A stretch of 64,000 nt of DNA from Vibrio sp. Hep-1b-8 (GCF_006124995.1 NZ_QEWN01000089.1:1-64000); one strand, 5' to 3'; positions 32,434 to 41,362 are shown, counted from the first letter of the stretch. Made by a program: numbers and translations. Notes: generated from the sequence alone by a model not told the origin.

Positions 32434-32554
32434 GACTTAGAGCATTAACTCCAAGCCATTCTCTTTGGATAACTTTTGTTTGGGCAAAGCGAAGTAGACG
32501 ACATTCTTCTTGTACAACGATGATATCTAAAACGACACGGGGCGCTAAACTGCG

Positions 32555-34360
32555 TTATTCCTCTTTTTTATCTGCGAGTTCCCAGAGTTCAGCAAGATCA
32601 ACATCATCGCTAGCAGGGCGGCTTTCTTTGCTCTCGATGTAATCTACTTGCATTACAATTGGCAAATCGAAAGCAGTGCCAGTTACAACACATGCACCCT
32701 TCGATAAGTTAGGGATCAAACTTTTTGACATTCGATCTAGCGTACTAATCGTGTTGTCGATTAAGAATAAATCCTTGTCATTTACAAGCCTATGGATAAA
32801 GAAGTTATGAAGCTGAGACATTATCGTTGGTGAAATGTCTGCTGGTCTCTGGCTTGATAAGGTCAGGAACATCCCAAACTTACGCCCTTCTTTGATGATC
32901 TCTTCGAACATCTCCAGTCTGTAATCCTTCCAGATCTCGTGCTCACGATTTGACTGTTGTGACAAGATGTTATGTGCTTCATCAATAATAAAGTGCAAAG
33001 TATTTTGAGGAGGCGTATCGACATTATCTCTGTGTTCTTGATAAAACATCTTTGCCAGCAGCAAAGGTACAATTTTCTTCGTTGCTTGATTACAGCCCCT
33101 CAATGAAACAACATTCAATAGCTTGAACTCATCATTTACCTTGTCTTTGACGCTAAAAATTTTCCTTAGGTCATTCACGGCACTTTCAACTCTCTTCAAA
33201 AGAGGCTGAATGTGTTCAAATTGGATATGTCCGTATGATAAATCTCTAAGTAGTTGAACGTTAATTCGCACAACCAATTCATCTAATGCGTCAATTTGCG
33301 TTATGTCTAAGCCGTTTAATATTGGTCTTAGATTGTTATCAAAATCCTCTTTGGTATCAAAAAAGTCCCAGTTTGCTTTTCCTGCAATTTTACACGCGAA
33401 CTTTGAGGTCTTATCATACCAAAATATGTTACTTAGCTTCTCTTTTAGAGGGACGTTAGAAAGGTGTTCTGCGATAACCTTAAGATGAGCCAAAGAATCT
33501 CTATTTTGTGCTGAATTAGCAAAGCATAAGTAAAACGTGCCTATGATGTAGTCCTTTAAGCTTTCACCATTCTTTTTATCTTTCTTTCTTCGCTCAATAA
33601 CACGGTTGATGAATGGAGTTTGGGTATTGGAAGTTGCCTGAAACAACAGAGCTAATATTTCAGTATTCCAAAGCTGAACACTTGCTAACGGTAACTTTTC
33701 ACCTGTATTTTTGCCCGTGCTTAGATTGAATGACTTTTTGTTGTCGGGGTCATTGATAAGCTGATTACCAGTGTATTCACCGTTAAAATCAATCAGGAGA
33801 AACTGACTTTTACCTATCAATTTCTCTTCAAAGTTGGAAAACAACTCCGCATACAACCTAGTGAGCGTGTTAGATTTACCACTACCCGTATTACCAAAAA
33901 TACCAACGTGGCTATTAAAAATTTTGTTCCATGGAAGTGATACGGGTAGCTCCTCTTTCAGCATTTTTCCAATATTGAATTTCCCATCTGTTCCCTGACT
34001 AAAAATGCTGACTACTTGGTGCTCGTTGAGCAGGTAAGCTTTATCTTTGATCATCGGCATTAGTTTAATGCCGTCTTTAAACTTACTCTGCTCAAAGTAA
34101 CCGATGGGCTTGGCTTCTACCTTGCGGATATATTTAATTCTCTTGTCTTCTAGTTCAAATCGCTGCTCATCCAGATACTCACCTTCAATGATGCACACGA
34201 TGAGACAAAAGCCACGCTTAATACCGATGTATTCACGTATAGAAACTCCCTTGTATTTCTTACCATCGTGAAACATAGTTTCTAGGCTTGATTCATCGTA
34301 GATGCGTAGAGACACTTGAGTACCCCGAACCGCAATGACTTCACCAACGTTAATGCTCAT
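32555..34360 (-). CDS. HerA-type ATPase of a SIR2-HerA defence pair (601 aa)
   Basis: HerA/FtsK-superfamily translocase: N-terminal HAS-barrel-like region (residues 1-140), Walker A GNTGSGKS at 156-163, LLIDFNGEY at 188-196, Walker B IIDEAHN at 458-464 and sensor-like SQRP at 503-506. Its ATG directly follows the stop of the SIR2 gene, so the two are translated together. SIR2-HerA pairs are an established anti-phage system in which HerA rings scaffold NAD-degrading SIR2 subunits. Placement in an integrated island fits that role; target phages are unknown. Confidence 0.92.
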   Translation of the reverse strand: MSINVGEVIAVRGTQVSLRIYDESSLETMFHDGKKYKGVSIREYIGIKRGFCLIVCIIEGEYLDEQRFELEDKRIKYIRKVEAKPIGYFEQSKFKDGIKLMPMIKDKAYLLNEHQVVSIFSQGTDGKFNIGKMLKEELPVSLPWNKIFNSHVGIFGNTGSGKSNTLTRLYAELFSNFEEKLIGKSQFLLIDFNGEYTGNQLINDPDNKKSFNLSTGKNTGEKLPLASVQLWNTEILALLFQATSNTQTPFINRVIERRKKDKKNGESLKDYIIGTFYLCFANSAQNRDSLAHLKVIAEHLSNVPLKEKLSNIFWYDKTSKFACKIAGKANWDFFDTKEDFDNNLRPILNGLDITQIDALDELVVRINVQLLRDLSYGHIQFEHIQPLLKRVESAVNDLRKIFSVKDKVNDEFKLLNVVSLRGCNQATKKIVPLLLAKMFYQEHRDNVDTPPQNTLHFIIDEAHNILSQQSNREHEIWKDYRLEMFEEIIKEGRKFGMFLTLSSQRPADISPTIMSQLHNFFIHRLVNDKDLFLIDNTISTLDRMSKSLIPNLSKGACVVTGTAFDLPIVMQVDYIESKESRPASDDVDLAELWELADKKEE

Positions 34361-35554
34361 TTAATCATCACCCCTAAGCAAGTCCGCATTGAATACTTCT
34401 TTATTGAACTTAGTGAAGTCCAAGTTCTCACCATCGAACTTTATTAGAGTGACGTTTTTATGATCACTAAAATGGCCATACATAGTTTCATGCTCTTTTT
34501 CATTAAAGCAGCAAACGAATACCTGTAGTTTATGGTTCGATAGTGAACGTTTGATCAAGTTTCGGATGTGCTCGTCAGCGAATGAAAAAGCGAAGCTAAT
34601 TAAAATAGAATTTTGCTCTTCCAAGCGATAGCTAAGTAATCGAAGCATTTGATAATAATGCTCTTCAAAGACAGTCTCATGAAACTTCCACTTGGTAGGG
34701 TTGACAATAGGAAGCTTGTCGTAAGAATCCCAAAATGCAGTTCGAATGCCTTCATTAATCTCCACTTTAAGGGCAAGTAAATCTTGTGTTGTTTTGGTTT
34801 TATCATTCAGAATGTCACTTAGCTGATTAAGGCTATCGCGAGCTTCTTCTGGAATTACCACCGCAGTTTCAAGGAAATTATAATCTACCTTGATAGTGTC
34901 TTTTAACTTGCGCCAATAAGCAGAACCATGCAGATTGATAAAGTTGATTTGTGGAATATCAGATGAGTTTCGTCCGAATACGCCTGATTGACATACGTAA
35001 TTATTGAAGTTACGTGCTGATAGAGTTCTTTCGAGGAAGCCACTTGAGCCGTCATTGATATAGAATTCAAGATTCCCTTTCTTAATCAACTTGTCTGCTA
35101 CCAATGGTACACAGCCATCGTAGTTAGTAGTAAAAAGGTTACAACGTCTTTGAAAGTCATTCTTCTGTTGCAACAGCCTTACAATAGAGTCAATGAAAGT
35201 TTCATAATTCTCGATAGCCTTTTTTCTTAGTTCTATTTTTTCACAGACCTTACATTGACCATCATTTGTACATTCATCATCATGAGGAATATGGACGTCG
35301 CTAAGTTGAAACTTACACACTGGCTCGATTATGTTTTCGTAGTAGTACATAAACAGCAAAGCATAATGATCCTTGAACTGCTCTCCTAGATGATCTAGCT
35401 TGGTTGCAAGTGTTTCTATTGTTTCGTTTTTCTCTTCGTCATCAGAATCTTTGATAGGTAGCCATAGTGTAGGGAACAGGCCGCTAGAGGCTCCAGCACC
35501 GATAAGAAAATTCAGTTTGTGTTGATAAATTTCGTTCAGAGGTATGAGAGCCAT
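34361..35554 (-). CDS. SIR2-domain NADase of a SIR2-HerA defence pair (397 aa)
   Basis: SIR2-type nucleotide-binding motifs: GAGAS at residues 19-23, TTNYD at 142-146 and NLHGS with H209, the predicted catalytic His. A C-terminal SFAFSFADEHIRNLI is typical of prokaryotic SIR2 defence proteins. A Cys cluster (CTNDGQCKVC, about 95-104) may be structural. In known systems the SIR2 subunit depletes NAD+ on infection, alone or in a HerA complex. It is the first gene of a two-gene operon and the promoter should be in the 155-bp spacer upstream; I see no strong ribosome-binding site. Confidence 0.9.
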   Translation of the reverse strand: MALIPLNEIYQHKLNFLIGAGASSGLFPTLWLPIKDSDDEEKNETIETLATKLDHLGEQFKDHYALLFMYYYENIIEPVCKFQLSDVHIPHDDECTNDGQCKVCEKIELRKKAIENYETFIDSIVRLLQQKNDFQRRCNLFTTNYDGCVPLVADKLIKKGNLEFYINDGSSGFLERTLSARNFNNYVCQSGVFGRNSSDIPQINFINLHGSAYWRKLKDTIKVDYNFLETAVVIPEEARDSLNQLSDILNDKTKTTQDLLALKVEINEGIRTAFWDSYDKLPIVNPTKWKFHETVFEEHYYQMLRLLSYRLEEQNSILISFAFSFADEHIRNLIKRSLSNHKLQVFVCCFNEKEHETMYGHFSDHKNVTLIKFDGENLDFTKFNKEVFNADLLRGDD

Positions 35555-35709
35555 TTTGATACATTACTGAGTTGATAAAAGTATTGTTGCATAATAAATG
35601 TATTAGATAAATTCAGTCAAAAGGCATTGTACAGAAATGGTGTATTCATCTCCTCTAACACGCAAAGGGGCAAAGGTGAGCCTGCATGGAACTGGCAGAA
35701 GTACATTAC

Positions 35710-36213
35710 TCAGTCTTCAGTGTAAAGCTCGGCATAATCGATTAAGTCCATACAGCGATCGATACACTTTAAGTCTTCATAAGCCCTCCACTTTTTAGCG
35801 AGCCTAAGCGAATATTTAAACTCGACAGTGCTTTCTAAAATTTCTTTATTGGTATGCTCAACATGCACAAACTCAATACGACCAAATGGTATTGAGTACA
35901 GACCGGGTTCTCCTGTTGTCGCAAGGATTAACATCATGGGTATCTGCGAGATTACATGCCAACGTGATAGAGCGTCTTCGAATGATATATAGCACTGTTG
36001 GTCTTTACGGAGTGATAAAGCGATCTGCTCAATGGCACCTGAAGGTGTTTGAGAGCCAAAAAACACAATCAACTCAAACTGAATATTCACGAGATAAGGA
36101 CTTCTAGCCAATATCTGTTCAACATTGTCAGTTTGGAAAATCGAGCAGATCTCATCTTTCGTGTAAATAAATTGTCCTGTGCGGCGGTAACGCATTTCAA
36201 GGAGCATTCTCAT
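35710..36213 (-). CDS. Uncharacterised protein, AbiEi-antitoxin-like (about 167 aa)
   Basis: Not recognised with confidence. I start at the ATG at 36213 (MRMLLEMRYRRTGQFIY), which has GAGG seven bases upstream; the frame is open for 15 more codons to a TTG at 36258 without a ribosome-binding site. The middle (ISFEDALSRWHVISQIPMM, then GLYSIPFGRIEFVH) resembles AbiEi-type antitoxins, which are transcription-factor-like partners of nucleotidyltransferase toxins. No AbiEii-type toxin lies next to it, so it would be an orphan. Could equally be another small DNA-binding cargo protein. Confidence 0.5.
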   Translation of the reverse strand: MRMLLEMRYRRTGQFIYTKDEICSIFQTDNVEQILARSPYLVNIQFELIVFFGSQTPSGAIEQIALSLRKDQQCYISFEDALSRWHVISQIPMMLILATTGEPGLYSIPFGRIEFVHVEHTNKEILESTVEFKYSLRLAKKWRAYEDLKCIDRCMDLIDYAELYTED

Positions 36214-36530
36214 GCAAAGACCTCGTATAGCTAATGAGCTCTCATATTTTACATGCAAATTTAGGTTACAAAGAAAACCTGAACCAGTACTTTTGTCTTC
36301 CTCATACTACGATTCAGTGGAAGTGTGTTGGATCAGTCCAAACAAGGAATGGGGCAGGAACAACTGAGGGCAACCAGTCAGATTGAGGTTGCAATATAGA
36401 GAGATTGTAATCAACCTAATTCAACTAATATCCCTTCAAAAACTAGTCAAAGGATGGAACATTCTTGAGGGTGTTTAGGAAGCCTAGATTTGTCAATTAA
36501 GTTAGAGCACAAGGACCTTTTATCGATGGA
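36214..36530. other. 317-bp spacer between AbiEi-like gene and small ORF
   Basis: AT-rich. I see no ORF with a binding site. GGAATGGGGCAGG near 36348 weakly echoes the GGGGCAAAGGTG found at 35667 and 41596. Likely holds the promoter of the AbiEi-like gene. Confidence 0.4.
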
Positions 36531-36632
36531 TTAACTGCCGTCATCACGTGAAGCAAAAAGTCTCACGTAAAAGCGCTCTTGAGATTCACGCTTCATTCTT
36601 CTCATTTCATCATAGTTAGCTTTGTGTGCCAT
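36531..36632 (-). CDS. Candidate 33-residue basic small protein
   Basis: Short ORF from ATG at 36632 to TAA at 36531-36533. GGGAGG lies eight bases before the ATG, one of the best ribosome-binding sites in the island. The peptide is rich in Arg, Lys and Glu (MAHKANYDEMRRMKRES start), likely one amphipathic helix, with no membrane segment. No family recognised. Could be a small regulator, antitoxin or immunity peptide; function unknown. Confidence 0.55.
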   Translation of the reverse strand: MAHKANYDEMRRMKRESQERFYVRLFASRDDGS

Positions 36633-36991
36633 ATAGAGAACCTCCCGTGGTGACTATAAAAACAATTTACATACAAAGCGATTCATTTGTAAAGGCATCA
36701 CTGATTTCGAGCTACTCCTCAAGTGAACTGATGCTTGGTTGCCTATCAAACTCTGTCATTTTATATGATCCTTGTTTTATATTATTGGAAACAAAGTAGT
36801 ACTTTACGTCCACAAAACTTGCTTTTGTCCGTTTAGTGTTTAGGGTTGCTTTTGGATGACATACACGGGATTGCTGGCGGTTCCACCTAGGTCGTAAAAC
36901 TCACAACCCGGCTCTCAATGATTCATTAGTTGAAATGACCGATGCGCTTTAGTTCGCCAGCCGAAAGCGTAACGTCTTCAGGAAATGAGTT
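36633..36991. other. 359-bp spacer upstream of the two-gene unknown unit
   Basis: No other coding sequence evident. It must hold divergent promoters for the small ORF (minus) and the 376-aa gene (plus). AGGA lies about nine bases before the 36992 ATG. Confidence 0.4.
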
Positions 36992-38122
36992 ATGTTTGTA
37001 AATAAAACTTCTTTTAAAAGCATCCTCGATTCTTTCTCCAAAGCGTTAGAGAAAGAAGTTAAGATATCTTACCTTGAACTACCTCCATGTAAAAAAGGCC
37101 CTCAAGAACTCAGTTATGCCAATCGAAAAAATTTGGCTTGCTGTGTTTTGTTTGGTCAAACAAGAGCTGAGATAGATCAGTTTTTTCATAAAAAACCCAA
37201 TGGTTTCATTGGTGTGAATTTTGATGTACTTGAAGATGGCAGCCTCTGCATCTTACATAGGGCTTTTCAACAGCTCCGTCATATACCGTTAGATAGTCAC
37301 TCATATCTTGGAAAGAAAGTATCAGTTCATTTAGATCCTCGTCAGATTCAAAGCATAATTTTTCAAACACTATGCCCGATAATTACTGAACTAGACCCTT
37401 TCTTTGCTTTGGTTGAGTTTGAGGCTAGACTTAGTTCTAAAATGAAAGTCTATGACTTCGGAGAGTGGTTTGCCGATGAAGATAGAATAAAAAACAAGAA
37501 TGCACTTTCTTCCGGGTTTAGAATTGAAAACAAAAATTTAGCTTATACAGGTCACTATACACCAGTTTCATCCCATCACAGCCTATATCAATTTTCATTT
37601 TTCACGCCAGAAACTCACAAGCTATTACGTAAAATCTCACATACACTGCTCTTAAACGCACAGTCCAACCTCTTTCCAATGGAACGTAAACTTAGTCAAC
37701 CTGAGCTCGCTGATATGTCGTGTAGATTTATTGTGTCCAAGCTAGGCTTCCTAAAAGACGAGTTTACTGAACAGATCAAAGACCGTTTTTCAGAGTGTAT
37801 AGATCCCCCTTATTATTCAGTAGAAGCAGAAGCTCTTAGTTATTTCGAAAGCATCAGTATTCCGATGGGAATAACACTACTCGACGAGTGCTCGCTAAGC
37901 TCAACAGCTGAGTGGATCCTAAGCAATTTGGCACAAACACGCATGCCTGAATATACCTTTCCAGCTTGCAGCACCTTTGGACACAACTTTTGCACTAACA
38001 TAAAACAATATTTAGATGATAGCTATGACGACGACGCTAGATGTACTCTCGATTCCATCATGAACTACTTTGAAATTTCTTTCGATCACGAAGTTTTAAA
38101 AACCGAAGAGGAATTCTCATGA
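36992..38122 (+). CDS. Unrecognised protein, first gene of an overlapping pair (376 aa)
   Basis: I do not recognise a family. Soluble, no signal peptide or membrane segment. Cys-rich for a cytosolic protein (CCVLFG near residue 50, further Cys at about 80, 128, 242, 267, 301, 326). The C-terminus is acidic (DDSYDDDARC). No P-loop, nuclease or HEPN motif is seen. AGGA precedes the ATG. Its last four bases overlap the start of the 107-aa gene (ATGA), so the two are co-translated and probably form one system. Unlike the other cargo, it is on the plus strand. Confidence 0.75.
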   Translation: MFVNKTSFKSILDSFSKALEKEVKISYLELPPCKKGPQELSYANRKNLACCVLFGQTRAEIDQFFHKKPNGFIGVNFDVLEDGSLCILHRAFQQLRHIPLDSHSYLGKKVSVHLDPRQIQSIIFQTLCPIITELDPFFALVEFEARLSSKMKVYDFGEWFADEDRIKNKNALSSGFRIENKNLAYTGHYTPVSSHHSLYQFSFFTPETHKLLRKISHTLLLNAQSNLFPMERKLSQPELADMSCRFIVSKLGFLKDEFTEQIKDRFSECIDPPYYSVEAEALSYFESISIPMGITLLDECSLSSTAEWILSNLAQTRMPEYTFPACSTFGHNFCTNIKQYLDDSYDDDARCTLDSIMNYFEISFDHEVLKTEEEFS

Positions 38123-38442
38123 GACACCATAAGCCCAATATTGGTTGGATTACATTGCGTGTTAGTTCTGATGACCATGGCACACACTATAGAATATTCG
38201 GGTTGTGGAGTAGTGGGCAATGGCGATTGAGCAGTGGTGCAGATAGTGTTGATACAATCGAGTCTATCAGTGAAGAGTCTATCTCTTGGCCTCAGAGCTC
38301 TTCAATCTATGAACTAGATTTAAACCTAGAAGGGAATATTCCGGTTAGTGATAAGGTGCTCCTAGATAAGATCATCACTTCCGCTCCTTCACATTACTGC
38401 GTGGAAGTTGTTACGCTGAAACAACTTAAGATAAAGAGCTAA
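38119..38442 (+). CDS. Unrecognised small protein, second gene of overlapping pair (107 aa)
   Basis: ATGA overlap with the 376-aa gene. Predominantly short beta-like segments (ITLRVSSDD, YRIFGLW, IYELDLNLEG) and acidic in the middle (DSVDTIESISEESIS). No membrane or DNA-binding motif is evident. The size and position would suit an antitoxin, immunity or regulatory partner; unproven. Confidence 0.65.
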   Translation: MRHHKPNIGWITLRVSSDDHGTHYRIFGLWSSGQWRLSSGADSVDTIESISEESISWPQSSSIYELDLNLEGNIPVSDKVLLDKIITSAPSHYCVEVVTLKQLKIKS

Positions 38443-38810
38443 CCATATAATAACAGCAGAAAGAAAAGGTAAGTAAATCATAATGTTGTCCGTTTGGGTA
38501 AGAAGTGGTAAATGATTTACCACTTCTTACCCAAACTCTTCTCTTCGCTTTCGAAAACATTAAAATATTTAGTAATTGAGTCAATTGAATTACTAAAACC
38601 AAATCAAACCCAAATAGCCGAGCATTGAGATTCTGTCTTTTTGTGATGGTGATTAAAGGTAGAATAAAGAATGTTAGAAACCTCAATAGGCTAGCGCTGG
38701 TAAGGGCATTGGTGTAGCAGTTGGAGGTGTAACATACTCAACTGCTGAGGTATATACGAACTTGGTGAGTTTATTTACGAGACCACAGTAGAGTTAGTTG
38801 AGGAGTTTTA
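38443..38810. other. 368-bp spacer with large palindrome and possible gene remnant
   Basis: Contains a 45-bp perfect palindrome (38492-38536), a 10-bp inverted repeat TTTAGTAATT / AATTACTAAA around 38570-38600, and an open stretch ending at a TAG near 38790 that reads GKGIGVAVGG then VTYSTAEVYTNLV but has no start codon after an in-frame stop. The last looks like the 3' remnant of a lost gene. Confidence 0.5.
38492..38536. repeat. Perfect 21-bp stem palindrome, 3-base loop
   Basis: Left arm begins GTTTGGGTAAGAAG and is matched exactly by a right arm ending CTTCTTACCCAAAC, with loop TGA. It lies 50 bases after the 107-aa gene. It could terminate that transcript, but the following bases (TCTTCTCTTCG) are not a plain T run. 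Confidence 0.9.
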
Positions 38811-39173
38811 GTGGACAAATGGATCATCGTTTTGGCTGGGGTACCGTTCTTTTTACTAGTGGCTTTGTGGCTACTTTGGGTATTCCCGTATATGTTCTTG
38901 ATGCTTCGTTCGGGGCTTGGTGATGCAAAACATATAGCCAAGCTAGACAAGGTCTTTGGCTTTGAGGAATCGAAAATCACCGACTCACAATCCTTTGGTC
39001 GAGGCTCTCGTTTCATTTCCTATTCAATGAAGTATCCGCGACTTAAGGGCGAGAACAAACTCACTTCTCGTAAAGAGCACCTGATAATGTTAATAAGCTC
39101 TGCCTTTGCCTACTCATCTGCGACTCTTTTTGTTTTGGGGATAGGGTTTAAGCTCTTCAGTTTAGATGGGTGA
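38811..39173 (+). CDS. Small membrane protein, two predicted helices (120 aa)
   Basis: GTG start with GAGGAG six bases upstream. Membrane segments at about residues 5-32 (IIVLAGVPFFLLVALWLLWV region) and 92-115, joined by a basic soluble loop, so both ends are probably on the same side of the membrane. No family recognised. It follows the possible gene remnant and stands alone on the plus strand. Confidence 0.6.
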   Translation: MDKWIIVLAGVPFFLLVALWLLWVFPYMFLMLRSGLGDAKHIAKLDKVFGFEESKITDSQSFGRGSRFISYSMKYPRLKGENKLTSRKEHLIMLISSAFAYSSATLFVLGIGFKLFSLDG

Positions 39174-39484
39174 TTACACTTTGCTGATGAGGACGACCGT
39201 AAGCTGTGATCTTGAATCTATGTAGAATACTTTAGCGCCCCTTAAAATTTAAAATGAACGTCAACTCTGTCCCGATATTTTAAATTGTCTTGAGTTAGCA
39301 CTCTTTGGAGCACTTCTGAGTTATGAAGTGCCACCTGTGAAGATTCTGGACAAAAGTGTGTCAGTGGTTTTGCTATTTTAGTAAATGTTGAATTACTTCA
39401 CATATAGCGAAATCAAGCTCAGAGACCGTGTAATGTAGGTCAAGACCAGCGTCAGGACTGAACAATTGACGCCATAGCCTCTTG
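39174..39484. other. 311-bp cargo spacer with repeats
   Basis: No gene seen. Holds cargo-spacer repeat B (39303-39323, beginning CTTTGGAGCA) and TGGACAAAAGTG at 39347-39358. Lies between a plus-strand and a minus-strand gene, so it may also contain terminators. Confidence 0.5.
39303..39323. repeat. Cargo-spacer repeat B, copy 1
   Basis: 21 bases beginning CTTTGGAGCA and ending TTCTGAGTTA; the copy at 45025-45045 differs at one base. Confidence 0.7.
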
Positions 39485-40414
39485 TTATATCATTTTACCT
39501 GTGTACTCAAATGAAACCTGATTGCGATCTACATAGCTTTTTGGGGGATAATTTGAAGCATTAAGTAGAGCTAATTGCTGTCCCGATAGCGGAACATATA
39601 TTGGCTGTTCTTCTGGAAAGTGCACCGATGTAAAGCCTCCATTTTCTGCAAGTATCTCTTCGTCAAATAGATCTCTGGCTTCGTTTGCCAAAGTTTCGGC
39701 CACTTTTCTGTAATCTTGAATTAATTCACATAGCTGTTTATTAATTTCTTCGGAGAATTGAAGAAAATTAGTAAACTCAAAAAATGACAAGTCACTTTCG
39801 AAGTCATTCGCTTGGATAGAGTGAGAACCTTCACCGACATACTTTAACCTTGTTAAGACAGGGAATATTTTCCCTTCATACAGTTCATTTCTGCGTTGAA
39901 TCGAGTTAAGTATAGCCTTTACGTTGCCTTCCAGCTGTGTGTAATAAACTGTATTGAAAGCTTGTAGACTTTCGTCCACCTCGGTACCGACAGTATGCTT
40001 ACCCGTCATTTTTCTTGAAAGGAAGTAAAAGCGCCCAAAATCTGGACTTTTAAAATCAGTGACTGGAACTATGTATGGTGTAAATAATCCACGACAAAAC
40101 CAATCAATGTGATTGTTTCGATTAGAGTGACCAACTAACCCCCGAAGCAGATAGTAGCGTTCACAAATAATCTGTAGCAAATCCACATATGCTAAGTACT
40201 CTTCTCGTGCTCTTTTTTTCTGTTCATTCACGTCCATATTATTGAAAGCAGCCATTGCAGTTAGCAAAGCGATTAAACTAGTTCCTACAAACGATAGAAG
40301 AAACTTACCCAATTCAACATCGTTCAAGAACAGACATAAACTAAAAATAAACAGTCCATTCCAAGGCAAAAACCACAACCAAAAATTCTGACTCAAAAAG
40401 TTTCTGTATTTCAA
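39485..40414 (-). CDS. Unrecognised protein with two N-terminal membrane helices (309 aa)
   Basis: No family recognised. Residues about 7-30 and 33-56 are strongly hydrophobic; the remaining 250 residues are cytosolic-type, largely helical and rich in charged residues. The only available start near the membrane segment is TTG at 40414, as no ATG or GTG lies in frame between the preceding stop and residue 54. Same overall plan as the 266-aa protein encoded 147 bp upstream, suggesting a functional pair. Two-helix anchors plus cytosolic effector are common in abortive-infection proteins, but no such function can be claimed here. Confidence 0.65.
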   Translation of the reverse strand: MKYRNFLSQNFWLWFLPWNGLFIFSLCLFLNDVELGKFLLSFVGTSLIALLTAMAAFNNMDVNEQKKRAREEYLAYVDLLQIICERYYLLRGLVGHSNRNNHIDWFCRGLFTPYIVPVTDFKSPDFGRFYFLSRKMTGKHTVGTEVDESLQAFNTVYYTQLEGNVKAILNSIQRRNELYEGKIFPVLTRLKYVGEGSHSIQANDFESDLSFFEFTNFLQFSEEINKQLCELIQDYRKVAETLANEARDLFDEEILAENGGFTSVHFPEEQPIYVPLSGQQLALLNASNYPPKSYVDRNQVSFEYTGKMI

Positions 40415-40561
40415 ATCACTACTCTCACACTGAACGCTACAACGGACTACTAAGGTGAGTCACGTAATACCGATACTACTGCATAGCACCTTAAACAATA
40501 AACGTAACGCATAGCAAATAAGCCATGCTTTAGGAATAAATCATATATGCATTGTTTGGCA

Positions 40562-41362
40562 CTAGTTACCCCCTTTTTGTTTCTCTCTTATTACAGCTAA
40601 TAGAGGTGCAGAAACTCGTATATCAATTTTCGATAGAGTGCCATACATAAGGTCATTAGTTTCGTCATTGGAGAAATAGTAATGTTCAAACAGAAACAAG
40701 TCATCAAAGCTAGTTTTAATAGACTCACAAACACTCATAATTTCAAATACTTTTTTTGTAAAAGCGTACTCTTTAAGGCTATCAGTTTGTGAGGTCACAG
40801 TCTGGTCAAATTGAGCGTCAAAAAAGGACTCACCCTTGTGCTCTCGATCTAAATTTAAATTGTCAAAAAGGGAGTTTATGGTGAGTAATTTAAGGGTTAC
40901 AGATAGATGATTATAATGCATATCTTGCCAATGCATTCGTACTATTGCTTTGTGAATGTCATCCGACAAGGCATTATAAAGAGCACTAAAATCAGTACCG
41001 AGGTTCGACATTGTATTTACAAAACTATTAATATCGGTGTTTGTAAATGAAGTATTCTTTCCTAAGTTGTCAGACAACTCTGCCATACGGCATACAATTG
41101 TTTTAGCTTCTGTAGCTATTATTATTTGTCGTTCCTTTTCACCATTCTTTCGATATTGATGAACCGCTAAAAGAAATGCTGATGCCGTGGCAATTTGGGC
41201 TACCGAGTTTAAGATCTCACTTATCTTCACCGCACCGTCAGTTATCGCCACAATCGAAGTAAAAATATAAGTGAAGTAAACAACACCAATTACTGCAACT
41301 GCACCATAAACTATAGAATCCAAAATTATTGTGCTTTTTTTATTCTTCTTCTCATACAACAT
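40562..41362 (-). CDS. Unrecognised protein with two N-terminal membrane helices (266 aa)
   Basis: ATG with GAGG five bases upstream. Membrane segments at about 11-38 and 47-68, then a helical cytosolic domain of about 195 residues containing repeated polar helices and a basic C-terminus (IREKQKGGN). No catalytic motif recognised. Shares layout and orientation with the 309-aa protein downstream; there is no overlap, so co-transcription is likely but not certain. Confidence 0.65.
   Translation of the reverse strand: MLYEKKNKKSTIILDSIVYGAVAVIGVVYFTYIFTSIVAITDGAVKISEILNSVAQIATASAFLLAVHQYRKNGEKERQIIIATEAKTIVCRMAELSDNLGKNTSFTNTDINSFVNTMSNLGTDFSALYNALSDDIHKAIVRMHWQDMHYNHLSVTLKLLTINSLFDNLNLDREHKGESFFDAQFDQTVTSQTDSLKEYAFTKKVFEIMSVCESIKTSFDDLFLFEHYYFSNDETNDLMYGTLSKIDIRVSAPLLAVIREKQKGGN

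Noticed and set aside
36214..36258. TTG start adding 15 codons to the AbiEi-like gene
   Set aside because: No ribosome-binding site there, while the ATG at 36213 has GAGG at good spacing.
32539..39241. GGGGCGCTAAA at 32539 and inverted at 39231
   Set aside because: An 11-base match is expected by chance in 20 kb.
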